A DNA stretch of 64,000 nt from Pollutibacter sp044225015 (GTDB lineage Bacteria > Bacteroidota > Bacteroidia > Chitinophagales > Chitinophagaceae). Positions 17,033-26,553 of the stretch are shown one piece after another. Location of the stretch: positions 186,001-250,000 of the forward strand of contig JBGAJG010000006.1 in assembly GCA_044225015.1 (NCBI GenBank), in the 5' to 3' direction. The notes under the pieces were generated by a model, which did no database searches, was not told where the DNA came from, and was given only the letters and a program-made list of their open reading frames with translations. The position numbers and the translations under genes are program-made. The stretch's first letter is position 1. Each line of letters opens with the position of its first letter.

Positions 17033-18223
17033 GTGAAACAGGATTTTCCAAATAAACGCCTATTCGCCCTTGATGCCTTGAGGGCGGTCATGATGCTGTT
17101 AGGTCTTGTGATCCATACAGGCGTAACCTTCATGCCTTTCCATTCGCCCGTCAGGACCATCCAGGCCAATGAGACCTGGGTGGGGTTCTTTCCTATTATA
17201 AACCTCATCCATAGTTTCAGGATGCCTGTATTTTTTATAGTGGGTGGATATTTTGGCTCCCTTTTGTTTTTCCGCAAAGGGCCTGTAACCATGCTACTTA
17301 ACCGCACTTATAAAATACTCTTGCCCCTGGTTGCAGGTGTCCTTATCCTTTATCCGTTAATATATGCCAGTTTCATTTATTCCAGTGCCAAACTGGCCCA
17401 TGAAACTGACGCCTGGCAGAAAGCCTTACTCGCCATACGCACGGGTCAGTTCCTTCCGTTCAGGCTTTCCCATTTGTGGTTCCTGTATGACCTTATGATC
17501 TTTTCTGTTATCACTTGCCTTGTTGGATTATTCATGGAGAAATTCCTGCAAGTGAAAATCCTTTTGCAAAGGTTATCTGCCATACTGCTTGGTCAGCCTG
17601 TGGTCCGCTTACTCACCGTGGCTATTCTTTTCTATATTGGTTTGCGGATAAACAGTGAGTATACTTTACACACCAGTGTATCTTTCTGGATTGACCGCAA
17701 CCTGCTCTACTGTTATTTCATATTTTACCTGATTGGTTGGATGGTGTATCAATCCAGGTTGATTGAATCCCTCCAATGGAAGCCAGGACTTCAACTTACC
17801 CTTGGCCTGCTGCTGTTTACCATAAGTATGGTTGTTGAACTAAATGTGGAAGCCAGCTGGTCCTTTGCTTTTCTACAGGTTATCAACGCCTGTATTACAT
17901 CCCTATTGACATTTGGTGTTATCGGCTGGTTTCTCACCCATTCAGAGCATTATTCCCGCTCATTTGCTTACGTCATGGATGCTGCATATTTTGTCTACCT
18001 GATACACGTTCCCATTGCCATAATCATTCCGGGTCTGTTGGCTTCAACAGGATGGCCTGCCATCATACAGTTCATCATCACTTTTACCGGCACAATGGGG
18101 TTGTGTTTCGGGATATACCAGCTTTTTGTTCGGCATAAACTCATTGGAAAATTTCTGGATGGTAAACTGTTACCCATGCCAGGTACTAAATCCAAAACGG
18201 AAGAAATCAAAACTATAGCGTAA
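17033..18223 (+). CDS. Acyltransferase-3 family membrane protein (OafA/MdoC-like)
   Basis: 396 aa, about ten membrane-spanning helices. N-terminus RLFALDALRAVMMLLGLVIHTG is the hallmark of the acyltransferase-3 family, with the His thought to be catalytic; FRMPVFFIVGGYFGSLL and HLWFLYDLMIF match the following conserved blocks. These enzymes acetylate or succinylate surface sugars or glucans. The frame begins with GTG; the first ATG (residue 20) would destroy the family motif. Converges with the aminotransferase gene, overlapping by 11 bp at the stops. Target glycan unknown. Confidence 0.85.
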   Translation: MKQDFPNKRLFALDALRAVMMLLGLVIHTGVTFMPFHSPVRTIQANETWVGFFPIINLIHSFRMPVFFIVGGYFGSLLFFRKGPVTMLLNRTYKILLPLVAGVLILYPLIYASFIYSSAKLAHETDAWQKALLAIRTGQFLPFRLSHLWFLYDLMIFSVITCLVGLFMEKFLQVKILLQRLSAILLGQPVVRLLTVAILFYIGLRINSEYTLHTSVSFWIDRNLLYCYFIFYLIGWMVYQSRLIESLQWKPGLQLTLGLLLFTISMVVELNVEASWSFAFLQVINACITSLLTFGVIGWFLTHSEHYSRSFAYVMDAAYFVYLIHVPIAIIIPGLLASTGWPAIIQFIITFTGTMGLCFGIYQLFVRHKLIGKFLDGKLLPMPGTKSKTEEIKTIA

Positions 18224-19472
18224 GTTTTATTCCGGCTACCAGCCTGTCAAGATCTTTAGGGCTGGTGTAAACATTAGGGGTAACCCTGACCCCGTGAATA
18301 TTCTCCCAATTGATAGCTACGGTATGGATCTTATGTTTATTGAACAACTCTCCGGATATCTCCTCGGGTTTTTTACCTTTTATAGCAATGCTTGCAATGG
18401 CACAGGATTGATGCGGCGCATCTGGCTGGTTGAAACTTACTCCCGGCAGGGCCTTAACCTGGTTTACCCAATAGTCTTTCAGGTAACGGAGGCGTGCTTC
18501 TTTTCTCTTTGCACCAATGACCTGGTGAAAATCAGCAGCAGCACCAATGGCCATCTCAGACGCAAAAGATCTTGTTCCCAGTGATTCAAATTTCCGGATA
18601 TCCGGCCCGTCAGGTTCATTGTTAGACAAGAGCGCCCAAACATTCCTGATCTTGTCCTTCCTGATCCACAACAACCCACTGCCAAATGGTGCACTCATCC
18701 ATTTATGGAGGGATGATGCAAAATAATCACAACCCAGATCCGGTACTTTAAACTCAAAATGGGCAAGGGTATGCGCGCCATCACCAATCACTTCAATACC
18801 ACGCTTATGTGCCTCATCTGCAATCCTGCGGATAGGCAGAATCTGACCTGTCCAGTTGATCAGGTGGGTAACGTGGCAAACCCTGGTCTTCGCTGTAAAC
18901 GCAGAAACGTACGCTTTTACGATCTCATCTTCATTCACCATGGGTAAATCAAGACTGATCCACACCAGCTTGATTCCGTCCCTTTTCTCTCTTTGCTTCC
19001 ACGCATTGATCATGTTGGGGTAGTCCTGTTTCGTAAGCACCACCTCATCTCCTGCTTTAAGGTTCAATCCAAATATGACGGTATTCAATCCTTCAGTTGC
19101 ATTTCTGTTGATGGCCACCTCCTCCGGACTTGCGCCGCATATATCCGCAAGCTTCTGGCGAAGCGGCTCCCTGCCCTGGTCCAGGATCTGCCACATATAA
19201 TAGGAAGGTGCCTCATTACAATATTGATAAAATCGAATATGAGCGTCCTGCACAACCTTGGGCTGTGGCGCCACACCTCCATTGTTCAGGTTGATGATAT
19301 TGGGACTCACGGTATATGATTCCCTGATCCAGCCCCAGAAATCTTCATCATCTGGACTACCGCCGCCTCCATAATTGTTGAGAAGTGCAAGTCTTTGTTC
19401 TGCCTGTTTTGCGAACACCGGATTTGCGAATGCCATAAAGCCCAGTGCAGATAGAAATTTTCTCCTTTCCAT
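18213..19472 (-). CDS. Exported PLP-dependent class V aminotransferase-fold enzyme
   Basis: 419 aa. Fold type I, class V (isopenicillin-N epimerase/cysteine desulfurase-like): NLNNGGVAPQP near the N-terminus, cofactor-binding Asp and His in VIGDGAHTLAHF, and the Schiff-base lysine in SSLHKWMSAPFG. The N-terminus MERRKFLSALGFMAFANPVFA has an RR-x-F-L core and AxA-type cleavage site, so it looks like a twin-arginine substrate, fitting an enzyme that folds with its cofactor before export. Substrate unknown. Stop-to-start gap to the flavoprotein gene upstream is 15 bp, so it is likely the last gene of a four-gene leftward unit. Confidence 0.82.
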   Translation of the reverse strand: MERRKFLSALGFMAFANPVFAKQAEQRLALLNNYGGGGSPDDEDFWGWIRESYTVSPNIINLNNGGVAPQPKVVQDAHIRFYQYCNEAPSYYMWQILDQGREPLRQKLADICGASPEEVAINRNATEGLNTVIFGLNLKAGDEVVLTKQDYPNMINAWKQREKRDGIKLVWISLDLPMVNEDEIVKAYVSAFTAKTRVCHVTHLINWTGQILPIRRIADEAHKRGIEVIGDGAHTLAHFEFKVPDLGCDYFASSLHKWMSAPFGSGLLWIRKDKIRNVWALLSNNEPDGPDIRKFESLGTRSFASEMAIGAAADFHQVIGAKRKEARLRYLKDYWVNQVKALPGVSFNQPDAPHQSCAIASIAIKGKKPEEISGELFNKHKIHTVAINWENIHGVRVTPNVYTSPKDLDRLVAGIKLTL

Positions 19473-19487
19473 GTTGCGAGTTGTTCC

Positions 19488-20735
19488 TCAATGTAAAGAT
19501 TTACCGCCAATATGCCGGGCTGCAATCCATCCACTCGTCCAGGCATGCTGGAAATTAAAGCCTCCGGTGATACCATCCACATCCAGCACTTCCCCGGCAA
19601 AATATAGTCCCTGCTTCTTTTTGCTTTGCATACTTGCTGGATCTACCTCCGCCAGGTTAACGCCTCCAGCTGTTACAAACTCCTCTTTAAAACTGGTCTT
19701 GCCGCTGATCTGCACTTCATAACTGGTGATCAGTCTGGCCAATTTATTCAGCACCTGTGCGGGAAGATCAGCCCAACGTTGCTGCTGCACTCCCGCCTCT
19801 TCACATACATGTTCCCATAGCCGCTGCGGTAATGGTAAAGGGGGCCTGCTTTTTACCGGTTGAGCACCAAGGCTTTGCCGATGACGCTGCAGTTTTTCCC
19901 GCACAGATTGTTCATGGTCCCCATGACACCAATTGATCACCACCGCTGTTTGATAATCCATTGCTTCCAGATCCCGCGCGCACCAGGCAGAAGCTTTCAG
20001 CACCACTGGTCCGCTCAACCCCCAATGCGTGATGAGCAACGGGCCATGGTCCTTGTACTTCATGGCGGGTATCCTTATTTCCGCGTCTGGCACAGACACA
20101 CCCATCAGCTTGTTCAATGGGTGGCCAGGCAGATTAAAAGTGAAAAGGGAGGGAACCGGTTTTACCAATGTGTGGCCCAGCGCTTCCAACCAGTGAAACT
20201 GCCCTGGCTTGATCATGCCTCCACTGGCCAGGCACACCGCATCGGCCAGGAGCTCTTCGCGGTTCTGGCCATGCTCCAATTCCAGGATGAACTGCTTCCC
20301 CTGCGCACGAACATCCAGTACATTGGTACTCATCCTGTATCTAACGCCATAGTGATCTGCCTCCCGCAAAAGACATTGAATTATAGTATCAGATTTGTCC
20401 GTAACAGGGAACATCCTGCCGTCCTTTTCTGTTTTCAACTTCACACCCCTCTTACTGAACCAGGCAAGAGTGTCCGTGGTAAAAAACTGGTGAAATGCCT
20501 TTCTTACAAAATGCCTGCCCCTGGGATATCGGCTACTCATTGCCGTTATATCCTGCTCATCATGGGTTACATTGCATCTTCCCCCTCCGCTTACCTTTAC
20601 TTTAGCCAGCAGCTTACCCGTTTTCTCCACCACCACTACCTCCAGATCCGGGTCCTGGGCAGCAGCATTTACAGCGCAGAAAACACCTGCAGCGCCACCT
20701 CCAATAATGGCAAGGGTTCTTTTTTTATTCATCAT
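19488..20735 (-). CDS. HI0933/BaiN-family FAD-dependent oxidoreductase
   Basis: 415 aa. N-terminal dinucleotide-binding motif TLAIIGGGAAGVFCAVNAA, GGGRCNVTHDE, CLASGGMIKPG and the C-terminal GLYFAGEVLDVDGITGGFNFQ region are all typical of this family (COG2081; sometimes named aminoacetone oxidase family). Binds FAD; physiological reaction not established. ATG overlaps by 4 bp with the stop of the M20 peptidase upstream. Confidence 0.88.
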   Translation of the reverse strand: MMNKKRTLAIIGGGAAGVFCAVNAAAQDPDLEVVVVEKTGKLLAKVKVSGGGRCNVTHDEQDITAMSSRYPRGRHFVRKAFHQFFTTDTLAWFSKRGVKLKTEKDGRMFPVTDKSDTIIQCLLREADHYGVRYRMSTNVLDVRAQGKQFILELEHGQNREELLADAVCLASGGMIKPGQFHWLEALGHTLVKPVPSLFTFNLPGHPLNKLMGVSVPDAEIRIPAMKYKDHGPLLITHWGLSGPVVLKASAWCARDLEAMDYQTAVVINWCHGDHEQSVREKLQRHRQSLGAQPVKSRPPLPLPQRLWEHVCEEAGVQQQRWADLPAQVLNKLARLITSYEVQISGKTSFKEEFVTAGGVNLAEVDPASMQSKKKQGLYFAGEVLDVDGITGGFNFQHAWTSGWIAARHIGGKSLH

Positions 20736-22252
20736 CTGATCAGCATGATGGCAGCCATTGTTTCTATTCCTTCCAGCAAATTACGGATCCTGATATTTTC
20801 ATTTTCAGCATGCTGGTTATTATCATGGTTGGCGATAGGCACCGAAATGGTTTTTGCATTCAGCACTTTTTCAAAAATAAACAGGGGCAAGCTGCCGCCA
20901 AAACTGGGTAGCAATACAATGGACTCTGTACTGGTACTTTGCACCGCAGCAATAATCTTCTTTGCTTCCGGAAGATCCATGCTGGTCTTCTGCGCATTAT
21001 ATCCCTTGGAACGCACCACTTGTGCAATCCGGGGATAGGTTTGCCGTTCTGCTTCCGTGGGTTCATCTGCGGTAACGTAATATCCCTGTTTACGGATATG
21101 GGCAATTACTTTCTCCTGCTGGCGCTCCCAATCATTGCCTGCTACCAGCCGGAGATCAAGGTTGGCAGTGGCTTTGACCGGAATCACATTAGCCGCGAGT
21201 TTTCCTGTTTCGGCACTGCGGATGCCATTGATATTTAAGGAAGGCAGGCTATAGGTTTCCGGCAGCGGCATGTCCCGTTCCACCCTTGATATCCCCAGTT
21301 CTTTCTTCATCTGTGCTTCAACCGGCGGTATGGCTGCTATCGCTTTTTTTTCTGCGTCTGTGAGTGGAATCACATCGTCATAAAACCCTTCAATGGTGAC
21401 CACTCCTTTTTCATTTTTCATGGTAGCCAGGAGCTGCACAAGATCCATGGCGGGGTTAGGGACCCAGTTTCCATAGTGACCGCTGTGCAGCGGCTTCTGC
21501 GGCCCGTATACCGTAATCTCCAGTTGGGTATCTCCCCTTACACCAAACCCTACCATTTTTCTCCCGGTCTGGTGCACCGGACCGTCACAGATCACCCAGA
21601 GGTCTGATGCCAGCAATACTTTGTTTGCCGAAAGAATTTCTTCCAGGTGATTTGATCCACCTTCCTCCTCTCCTTCAAAAAAGAACTTAATATTAATGGC
21701 GGGTTGAAGATTCTCTTTCCGGAGCGCTTCATAGGCTGTGAGTATGGCCATGACGCCTCCCTTATCATCAGAAGCGCTTCTGCCGTAAATCCGCCATTCA
21801 GGATCTATGTTTTCACCAGGCTTGGGAAATGAAAGTAAACTAAGCTGTGGTCCAGGCATACCCTTCGCCAGTGTTGGCGCAAAAGGCTGCAGGTCTTTTT
21901 GCCAATTTGCGGGATTCACCGGTTGTCCGTCATAATGAGCGTAAAAGATCAAAGTCTGGGTTGCTCCTGGAACCAATACTTCACCATATACCGCAGGGGG
22001 TACACCCTCCGTTTTAGCCGGCAGCATCTGCACCTTCCGGATACCTGTCCTTTTCATTTTCTCCATGATCCATTCTGCAGTTTGCTGCAATCCTGCTTTG
22101 TCTGCTGCCACATTGGGAATTTTCAGGAAGTCCATAAACTCATGTAGGATATCATGATCATGCTGATGCACAAAGGCTCTTATCCTGCTGTTGTTCTGGG
22201 CAGTTACGGGTACAACAATGATGGTGAAAAAAACGAGGATCAGGAATCGCAT
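20732..22252 (-). CDS. M20-family metallopeptidase (dipeptidase), exported
   Basis: 506 aa with signal peptide MRFLILVFFTIIVVPVTAQ. Zinc-site motifs in order: FYAHYDGQPV (His), GRSASDDKGG (bridging Asp), FFEGEEEGGS (catalytic Glu and metal Glu), VICDGP (Asp) and NHDNNQHAENENI (His). The large insert after the first metal half is the dimerisation domain. Likely cleaves di- or tripeptides in the periplasm. Translationally coupled to the flavoprotein gene (4-bp overlap). Confidence 0.9.
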   Translation of the reverse strand: MRFLILVFFTIIVVPVTAQNNSRIRAFVHQHDHDILHEFMDFLKIPNVAADKAGLQQTAEWIMEKMKRTGIRKVQMLPAKTEGVPPAVYGEVLVPGATQTLIFYAHYDGQPVNPANWQKDLQPFAPTLAKGMPGPQLSLLSFPKPGENIDPEWRIYGRSASDDKGGVMAILTAYEALRKENLQPAINIKFFFEGEEEGGSNHLEEILSANKVLLASDLWVICDGPVHQTGRKMVGFGVRGDTQLEITVYGPQKPLHSGHYGNWVPNPAMDLVQLLATMKNEKGVVTIEGFYDDVIPLTDAEKKAIAAIPPVEAQMKKELGISRVERDMPLPETYSLPSLNINGIRSAETGKLAANVIPVKATANLDLRLVAGNDWERQQEKVIAHIRKQGYYVTADEPTEAERQTYPRIAQVVRSKGYNAQKTSMDLPEAKKIIAAVQSTSTESIVLLPSFGGSLPLFIFEKVLNAKTISVPIANHDNNQHAENENIRIRNLLEGIETMAAIMLIR

Positions 22253-22302
22253 ATTGCGGTAGTTTGCACTAAAGATATTGCAAACACAGAATGCGTGGTG
22301 GA

Positions 22303-22986
22303 TTACCTGACTAATGCATGGATCTCCTCCACGCCAAGGGTTGAAAAATGGTTAATCAGGAGGTCAGCCATATGCAGTTCATGGCCTTCATGTGTACTGG
22401 TGATGGCTACGCAAGCCATCCCTGCAGCCTGCGCAGCACTGATTCCGCTGATGGTGTCCTCCACCACCACACAGTGTTCAGGGGGTATGGCAAGGCGTTC
22501 TGCGGCTTTCAGGAAAATCTGGGGATCCGGCTTGCCTGCGGCCACTTCTTCGCCCGTAACGAAAGCGGTAAAATACTGGTACAGGCCTGCCGTATGCATG
22601 ACCAGTTCCATCTTCTGTTTGCGGGAGCTGGTGGCCAGGGCCATGGGAACACCAGATGCTTGTAGTTGCTGTAAAAGCTGCTGCACGTCCGGAAGCGTGT
22701 CCACGCCTTTTTCTTTCACAATGGCAGCAAAAAAATCCATTTTCTTTGCCATAGCAGCTTCAGCGGCCTTTCCTTCCAGACCCAGTCCTTCCTTTACCAC
22801 ATCGGCACTTTTTCTCCCGAGCAAAGGATAATAGTCTTCATAACTAAGATGCCTGCCATAGAGTGCAAAAAGCTGTTGCCAGGCCAGAAAATCTGCTTCG
22901 GTTGTAGCCACAAGGGTTCCGTCCATGTCAAAAATGACGGCCCATGAAGGGGATCCTGTATGTTTTGGTGAAGGGGCTTGATTCAT
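22303..22986 (-). CDS. HAD-family phosphatase (beta-phosphoglucomutase-like)
   Basis: 227 aa from ATG 22986 (MNQAPSPKHT). Motifs: VIFDMDGTLVATTEADFLAW, LATSSRKQK, GEEVAAGKPDPQIF, VVVEDTISGISAAQAAGM. A longer frame to 23049 would overlap map; the chosen start leaves 7 bp. Distinct from the HAD protein at 12.6 kb in cap region and C-terminus. Substrate unknown. Its place after map is where the alpha ribosomal operon stands in many Bacteroidota. Confidence 0.85.
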   Translation of the reverse strand: MNQAPSPKHTGSPSWAVIFDMDGTLVATTEADFLAWQQLFALYGRHLSYEDYYPLLGRKSADVVKEGLGLEGKAAEAAMAKKMDFFAAIVKEKGVDTLPDVQQLLQQLQASGVPMALATSSRKQKMELVMHTAGLYQYFTAFVTGEEVAAGKPDPQIFLKAAERLAIPPEHCVVVEDTISGISAAQAAGMACVAITSTHEGHELHMADLLINHFSTLGVEEIHALVR

Positions 22987-22993
22987 GGATGGT

Positions 22994-23794
22994 TCAGTAA
23001 TCACTGAATAATTCCGGATTCTTCTTCTCGTTGGCAATAATAGTATCAAAAGATGAAAGGATCTCAGCCTTATGTTTTCTCACCGCCACAGTATGCTCAT
23101 AGTGCGCCGCCACTTTACCATCTTTTGTCCTTACCGTCCAGCCATCTTTGTCGTAGTACACATCTTTAGTCCCCAGGTTAACCATGGGTTCGATGGCGAT
23201 CACCGTATTTTCTTTCAGCTTGGCACCACTTCCTTTTTTTCCGAAGTTGGGAACCTGGGGATCTTCATGCAGGTTGCGGCCCAGGCCATGACCTACCAGT
23301 TCTCTTACTACCCCATACCCATGTTGTTTCTCAGTATACTCCTGAACAGCATGAGAGATATCTCCTACACGGTTGCCGGCAATGGCTTTTTCAATTCCGC
23401 GGTACAAAGATTCCCTGGTGACTGTCATCAGTTTTGATACTTCAACCGGCACCTCGCCAATGGCAAAAGTATAGGCGCTATCACCATGAAATCCATTCTT
23501 AAAAACTCCCACATCTACAGATACAATATCTCCTGCTTTCAGCGCAGTATTATTCGGGAAACCATGCACCACGGCATCATTCACAGAAATACACGCGGAA
23601 AAGGGGAACCCGCTGTATCCTTTGAAAGAAGGAATAGCGCCATGATCCCTGATGAATTTTTCTACAAATACATCAATCTGCAGAGTGGTCATGCCGGGCT
23701 TCAAGAAAGATGCCACCTCAGATAAGGTGGCACTTACTAATAAACTACTTTCCCGTATGAGGGCAATTTCTTCGTTCGTTTTTATTTGTACCAT
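22994..23794 (-). CDS. map: Type I methionine aminopeptidase
   Basis: 266 aa. Removes the initiator methionine from new proteins. Metal ligands are visible in SVDVGVFKNGFHGDSAYTF (two Asp), GHGLGRNLHEDP (His), AIEPMV (Glu) and HYEHTVAV (Glu). The initiation codon overlaps the secY stop by 1 bp, so it ends the spc operon transcript, as secY-map in other Bacteroidota. Confidence 0.97.
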   Translation of the reverse strand: MVQIKTNEEIALIRESSLLVSATLSEVASFLKPGMTTLQIDVFVEKFIRDHGAIPSFKGYSGFPFSACISVNDAVVHGFPNNTALKAGDIVSVDVGVFKNGFHGDSAYTFAIGEVPVEVSKLMTVTRESLYRGIEKAIAGNRVGDISHAVQEYTEKQHGYGVVRELVGHGLGRNLHEDPQVPNFGKKGSGAKLKENTVIAIEPMVNLGTKDVYYDKDGWTVRTKDGKVAAHYEHTVAVRKHKAEILSSFDTIIANEKKNPELFSDY

Positions 23795-25134
23795 CAGATG
23801 GTTGGAGTGGTGGTAGTGGTTTGCCTGCCCTGGATCCTTCCGCCTTTCATCAGGCCATCATACTGACGCATCAGCAGGTGGGTTTCAATCTGCTGCAGTG
23901 TGTCCAGGATTACGCCTACCATGATCAGGAGTGAGGTACCGCCAAAGAAGGTAGAATACCCCTGCGTAACCTTACCCAAACCTTGGGCAATACCCGGCAG
24001 GATGCCAATGATTGCCAGGAAGATGGCTCCGGGAAGCGTGATCCTGTCCATAACCTGACCAATATAATCTGCCGTTGGCTGCCCTGGTTTCACACCGGGA
24101 ATGAAGCCATTGCTTTGCTTCAGGCTGTCAGACATTTGCTTGGGGTTAAAGATCAGGGCTGTATACAGGAAGGTGAAACCGATCACCATCACAGCATAGA
24201 TAATCATATACCATATATTACTATGGTCATTGAAAATCCTGGCCAGACCTTTACCTGATTCGATATTCGTAAATGAGAATAATGTTGGGAGGAACATGAT
24301 CGCCTGAGCGAAGATGATGGGCATTACGCCGGCAGCGTTCACTTTCAGGGGCAGGAACTGCCTTGCACCTGTGAACTGGCGGTTACCAACAATCTGCTTG
24401 GCATAATTGATAGGGATCTTGCGCACACCCTGAACAAGGATGATCAGTCCCATAATGATAGCGATCAATATGGCTGTTTCCACCAGGAAAATGATCAGTC
24501 CGCCACCGCCTTTTGCCTGCTTGGCAGCAAATTCACCAAGGAAAGATTGTGGAAGACGGGCGAGGATACCCACCATGATAATAATGGATGTACCGTTACC
24601 CAAACCTTTATCCTGGATCTTTTCACCCAGCCACATCACAAACAGGGTACCTGCTGTGAGTACAATTACTGTAGAGATCCAGAAATAGCCGGAATAAGTT
24701 TCAATCAGGGCGTCCTTATTTACGTTGCGCAGATACGCAACATAAGCAGCCGCCTGCAGCATTGTTACACCCGCAGTGAGATAACGGGTCCATTGGTTAA
24801 TCTTTTTCCTTCCGCTATCCCCTTCTTTTTGCAGTTTCTGCATCTGGGGAACCAGGATGGTCATCAACTGCATGAAGATTGAAGCAGAAATATAGGGCAT
24901 GATACCCAGGGCAAAGATGGAGGCATTGGAGAATGAACCACCGGCAAAAGTGTCAAATAAACCAAGCAGTCCTTCTTTAGCGCTGTCAAGATTGAGTTTA
25001 TTGGGATCGATACCTGGTAAAACCACTTGTGAGCCAAAACGATAGACCAGGATCAGAAGCAGGGTCACAAGGATCTTATTCCTCAATTCTTCAATGCTCC
25101 AGATATTCTTTAAGGTCTGTATGAACTTCTTCAC
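23794..25134 (-). CDS. secY: Protein translocase subunit SecY
   Basis: 446 aa, ten membrane helices. Channel of the Sec translocase. Matches include the N-terminal IWSIEELRNKILVTLLLILVYRFGS, the plug-side LGLFDTFAGGSFSNASIFALGIMPYISASI block, the NYAKQIVG loop region and LPGAIFLAIIGILPGI. Follows rplO after 106 bp and is followed directly by map. Confidence 0.97.
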   Translation of the reverse strand: MKKFIQTLKNIWSIEELRNKILVTLLLILVYRFGSQVVLPGIDPNKLNLDSAKEGLLGLFDTFAGGSFSNASIFALGIMPYISASIFMQLMTILVPQMQKLQKEGDSGRKKINQWTRYLTAGVTMLQAAAYVAYLRNVNKDALIETYSGYFWISTVIVLTAGTLFVMWLGEKIQDKGLGNGTSIIIMVGILARLPQSFLGEFAAKQAKGGGGLIIFLVETAILIAIIMGLIILVQGVRKIPINYAKQIVGNRQFTGARQFLPLKVNAAGVMPIIFAQAIMFLPTLFSFTNIESGKGLARIFNDHSNIWYMIIYAVMVIGFTFLYTALIFNPKQMSDSLKQSNGFIPGVKPGQPTADYIGQVMDRITLPGAIFLAIIGILPGIAQGLGKVTQGYSTFFGGTSLLIMVGVILDTLQQIETHLLMRQYDGLMKGGRIQGRQTTTTTPTI

Positions 25135-25240
25135 TGGGTAATATGTTTAGAAGTAAAAATTCAAAAGCAAAAATCTGTTATTCCAATTTTTTACTTTCTG
25201 ATTTTTACTTTTTAATTAATTCAATTACGAATATCGACAA

Positions 25241-25690
25241 TTATTTCAGTATCTCAACGCTTCCTCCAGCCGCTTCAATAGCTGCTTTTGCTTTTTCACT
25301 GATGGCATTTACTTTGAACGCAAGTTTAGCCTTCAGTTCACCATTACCGAGAACCTTTACTTTGTCTGTACGGTTAATCAGCCCGTTGATATAGAGCGTT
25401 TCAAGGCTGAATTCAGCAATACCATACTTCTCTGCCAGTTGCTCAATCTGGCCCAGGTTGAAGACTTTATATTCAACCCTGCTGATATTCTTAAACCCGC
25501 GCTTGGGGATACGACGCTGGATAGGCATCTGTCCGCCTTCATGGCTCCATTTGCTTTTGAAACCTGTGCGGCTCTGCGCACCTTTGTTACCTTTTGTAGA
25601 TGTACCACCGTGGCCTGAAGCTTCACCACGACCAATCCTTTTTACTTTCTTTACAGCGCCTTCGGCAGGCTTTAATGAATGGAGTTTCAT
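25241..25690 (-). CDS. rplO: 50S ribosomal protein L15
   Basis: 149 aa. MKLHSLKPAEGAVKKVKRIGRG, the glycine-rich GHGGTSTKGNKGAQSR and C-terminal VNAISEKAKAAIEAAGGSVEIL are diagnostic. Part of the leftward spc cluster between rpmD and secY. A 104-nt gap with an array hairpin separates it from rpmD, unusually long for this operon. Confidence 0.97.
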   Translation of the reverse strand: MKLHSLKPAEGAVKKVKRIGRGEASGHGGTSTKGNKGAQSRTGFKSKWSHEGGQMPIQRRIPKRGFKNISRVEYKVFNLGQIEQLAEKYGIAEFSLETLYINGLINRTDKVKVLGNGELKAKLAFKVNAISEKAKAAIEAAGGSVEILK

Positions 25691-25742
25691 TTTCTTGTTT
25701 TTTACTCAGCGCAGTTCCCCTTACTGCTCGCATTAATAAGTG

Positions 25743-25786
25743 ATAGAGGCATAAAGTCATTGAGGCATTAAGGGTATGCCTCAATT
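25743..25786. repeat. GGCATTGA array remnant folding as a 10-bp hairpin inside the spc operon
   Basis: GAGGCATAAAGTCATTGAGGCAT and the inverted ATGCCTCAAT give a perfect 10-bp stem ATTGAGGCAT/ATGCCTCAAT (25759-25768 and 25776-25785). It lies between rpmD and rplO and would be in the operon mRNA. Confidence 0.7.
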
Positions 25787-25794
25787 TCAAGATT

Positions 25795-25980
25795 CTAATT
25801 TCCCATCTCCTGTACTTCCACCAGGTGGCTCACCTTGCGGATCATACCAAGGATCTGAGGTGTTGCTTCCACCTCAACGGAGTTGTGAAGCTTACGCAGT
25901 CCCAGTGCTTCCATGGTCTTCTTCTGGCGTTCAGGCCTGTCGATTACACTTTTAACCTGGGTGATTTTTACTTTCTTCAT
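25795..25980 (-). CDS. rpmD: 50S ribosomal protein L30
   Basis: 61 aa, short form as in most bacteria. MKKVKITQVKSVIDRPERQKKTMEALGLRKLHNSVEV matches the family (shown in shortened sense: KSxIDRPxRQKxTxxALGLRKL). Lies 28 bp after rpsE. Confidence 0.95.
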   Translation of the reverse strand: MKKVKITQVKSVIDRPERQKKTMEALGLRKLHNSVEVEATPQILGMIRKVSHLVEVQEMGN

Positions 25981-26008
25981 ATTCTTGATTTCTGAATAAT
26001 TTAAAAAA

Positions 26009-26527
26009 TTATCCGTTAAACACTTTCTTCAATGACACGCTCCTGGTTTTAGAAACGTTGATGGGTTCACGTAACATAGCCAGGGCTTTGAATGTAGCCT
26101 TTACCACGTTATGCGGATTGGCAGATCCCAGGGATTTTGCCAGAACGTCTGTAACACCTGCACTTTCCAGAACGGCGCGCATACTGCCACCGGCAATCAC
26201 ACCGGTACCATGTGCAGCAGGCTTGATCAGTACTTTGGCAGCACCTTCCTTCGCAAGCTGATCGTGGGGAATGGTACCTTTCATTACCGGAACCTTGATC
26301 AGGTTCTTCTTGGCATCTTCGATACCTTTTGTAATAGCTTCCTGAACCTCTTTAGCCTTTCCGAGACCATGACCAACAACACCATTCTCGTTACCCACCA
26401 CTACCAGCGCGGAGAAACTAAAAGCACGTCCGCCCTTGGTAGTTTTCACTACGCGGTTAATTGCTACCACTTTCTCTTTCAGTTCAAGGTCGCCGGCTTT
26501 TACTCTGTTCAATATAACTTTTGACAT
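26009..26527 (-). CDS. rpsE: 30S ribosomal protein S5
   Basis: 172 aa. LKEKVVAINRVVKTTKGGRAFSFSALVVVG and GLGKAKEVQEAITKG form the N-terminal dsRNA-binding-like half; GTGVIAGGSMRAVLESAGV forms the second half. Involved in decoding fidelity. In order between rplR and rpmD. Confidence 0.97.
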   Translation of the reverse strand: MSKVILNRVKAGDLELKEKVVAINRVVKTTKGGRAFSFSALVVVGNENGVVGHGLGKAKEVQEAITKGIEDAKKNLIKVPVMKGTIPHDQLAKEGAAKVLIKPAAHGTGVIAGGSMRAVLESAGVTDVLAKSLGSANPHNVVKATFKALAMLREPINVSKTRSVSLKKVFNG

Positions 26528-26553
26528 TATTGCTTCAATTAGTACTTGAATGA

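Noticed and set aside
19860..21038. 392-aa open frame antisense to the flavoprotein and M20 peptidase genes
   Set aside because: Spans the junction of two clear genes on the other strand and has a shadow-like composition rich in His, Cys and Pro.
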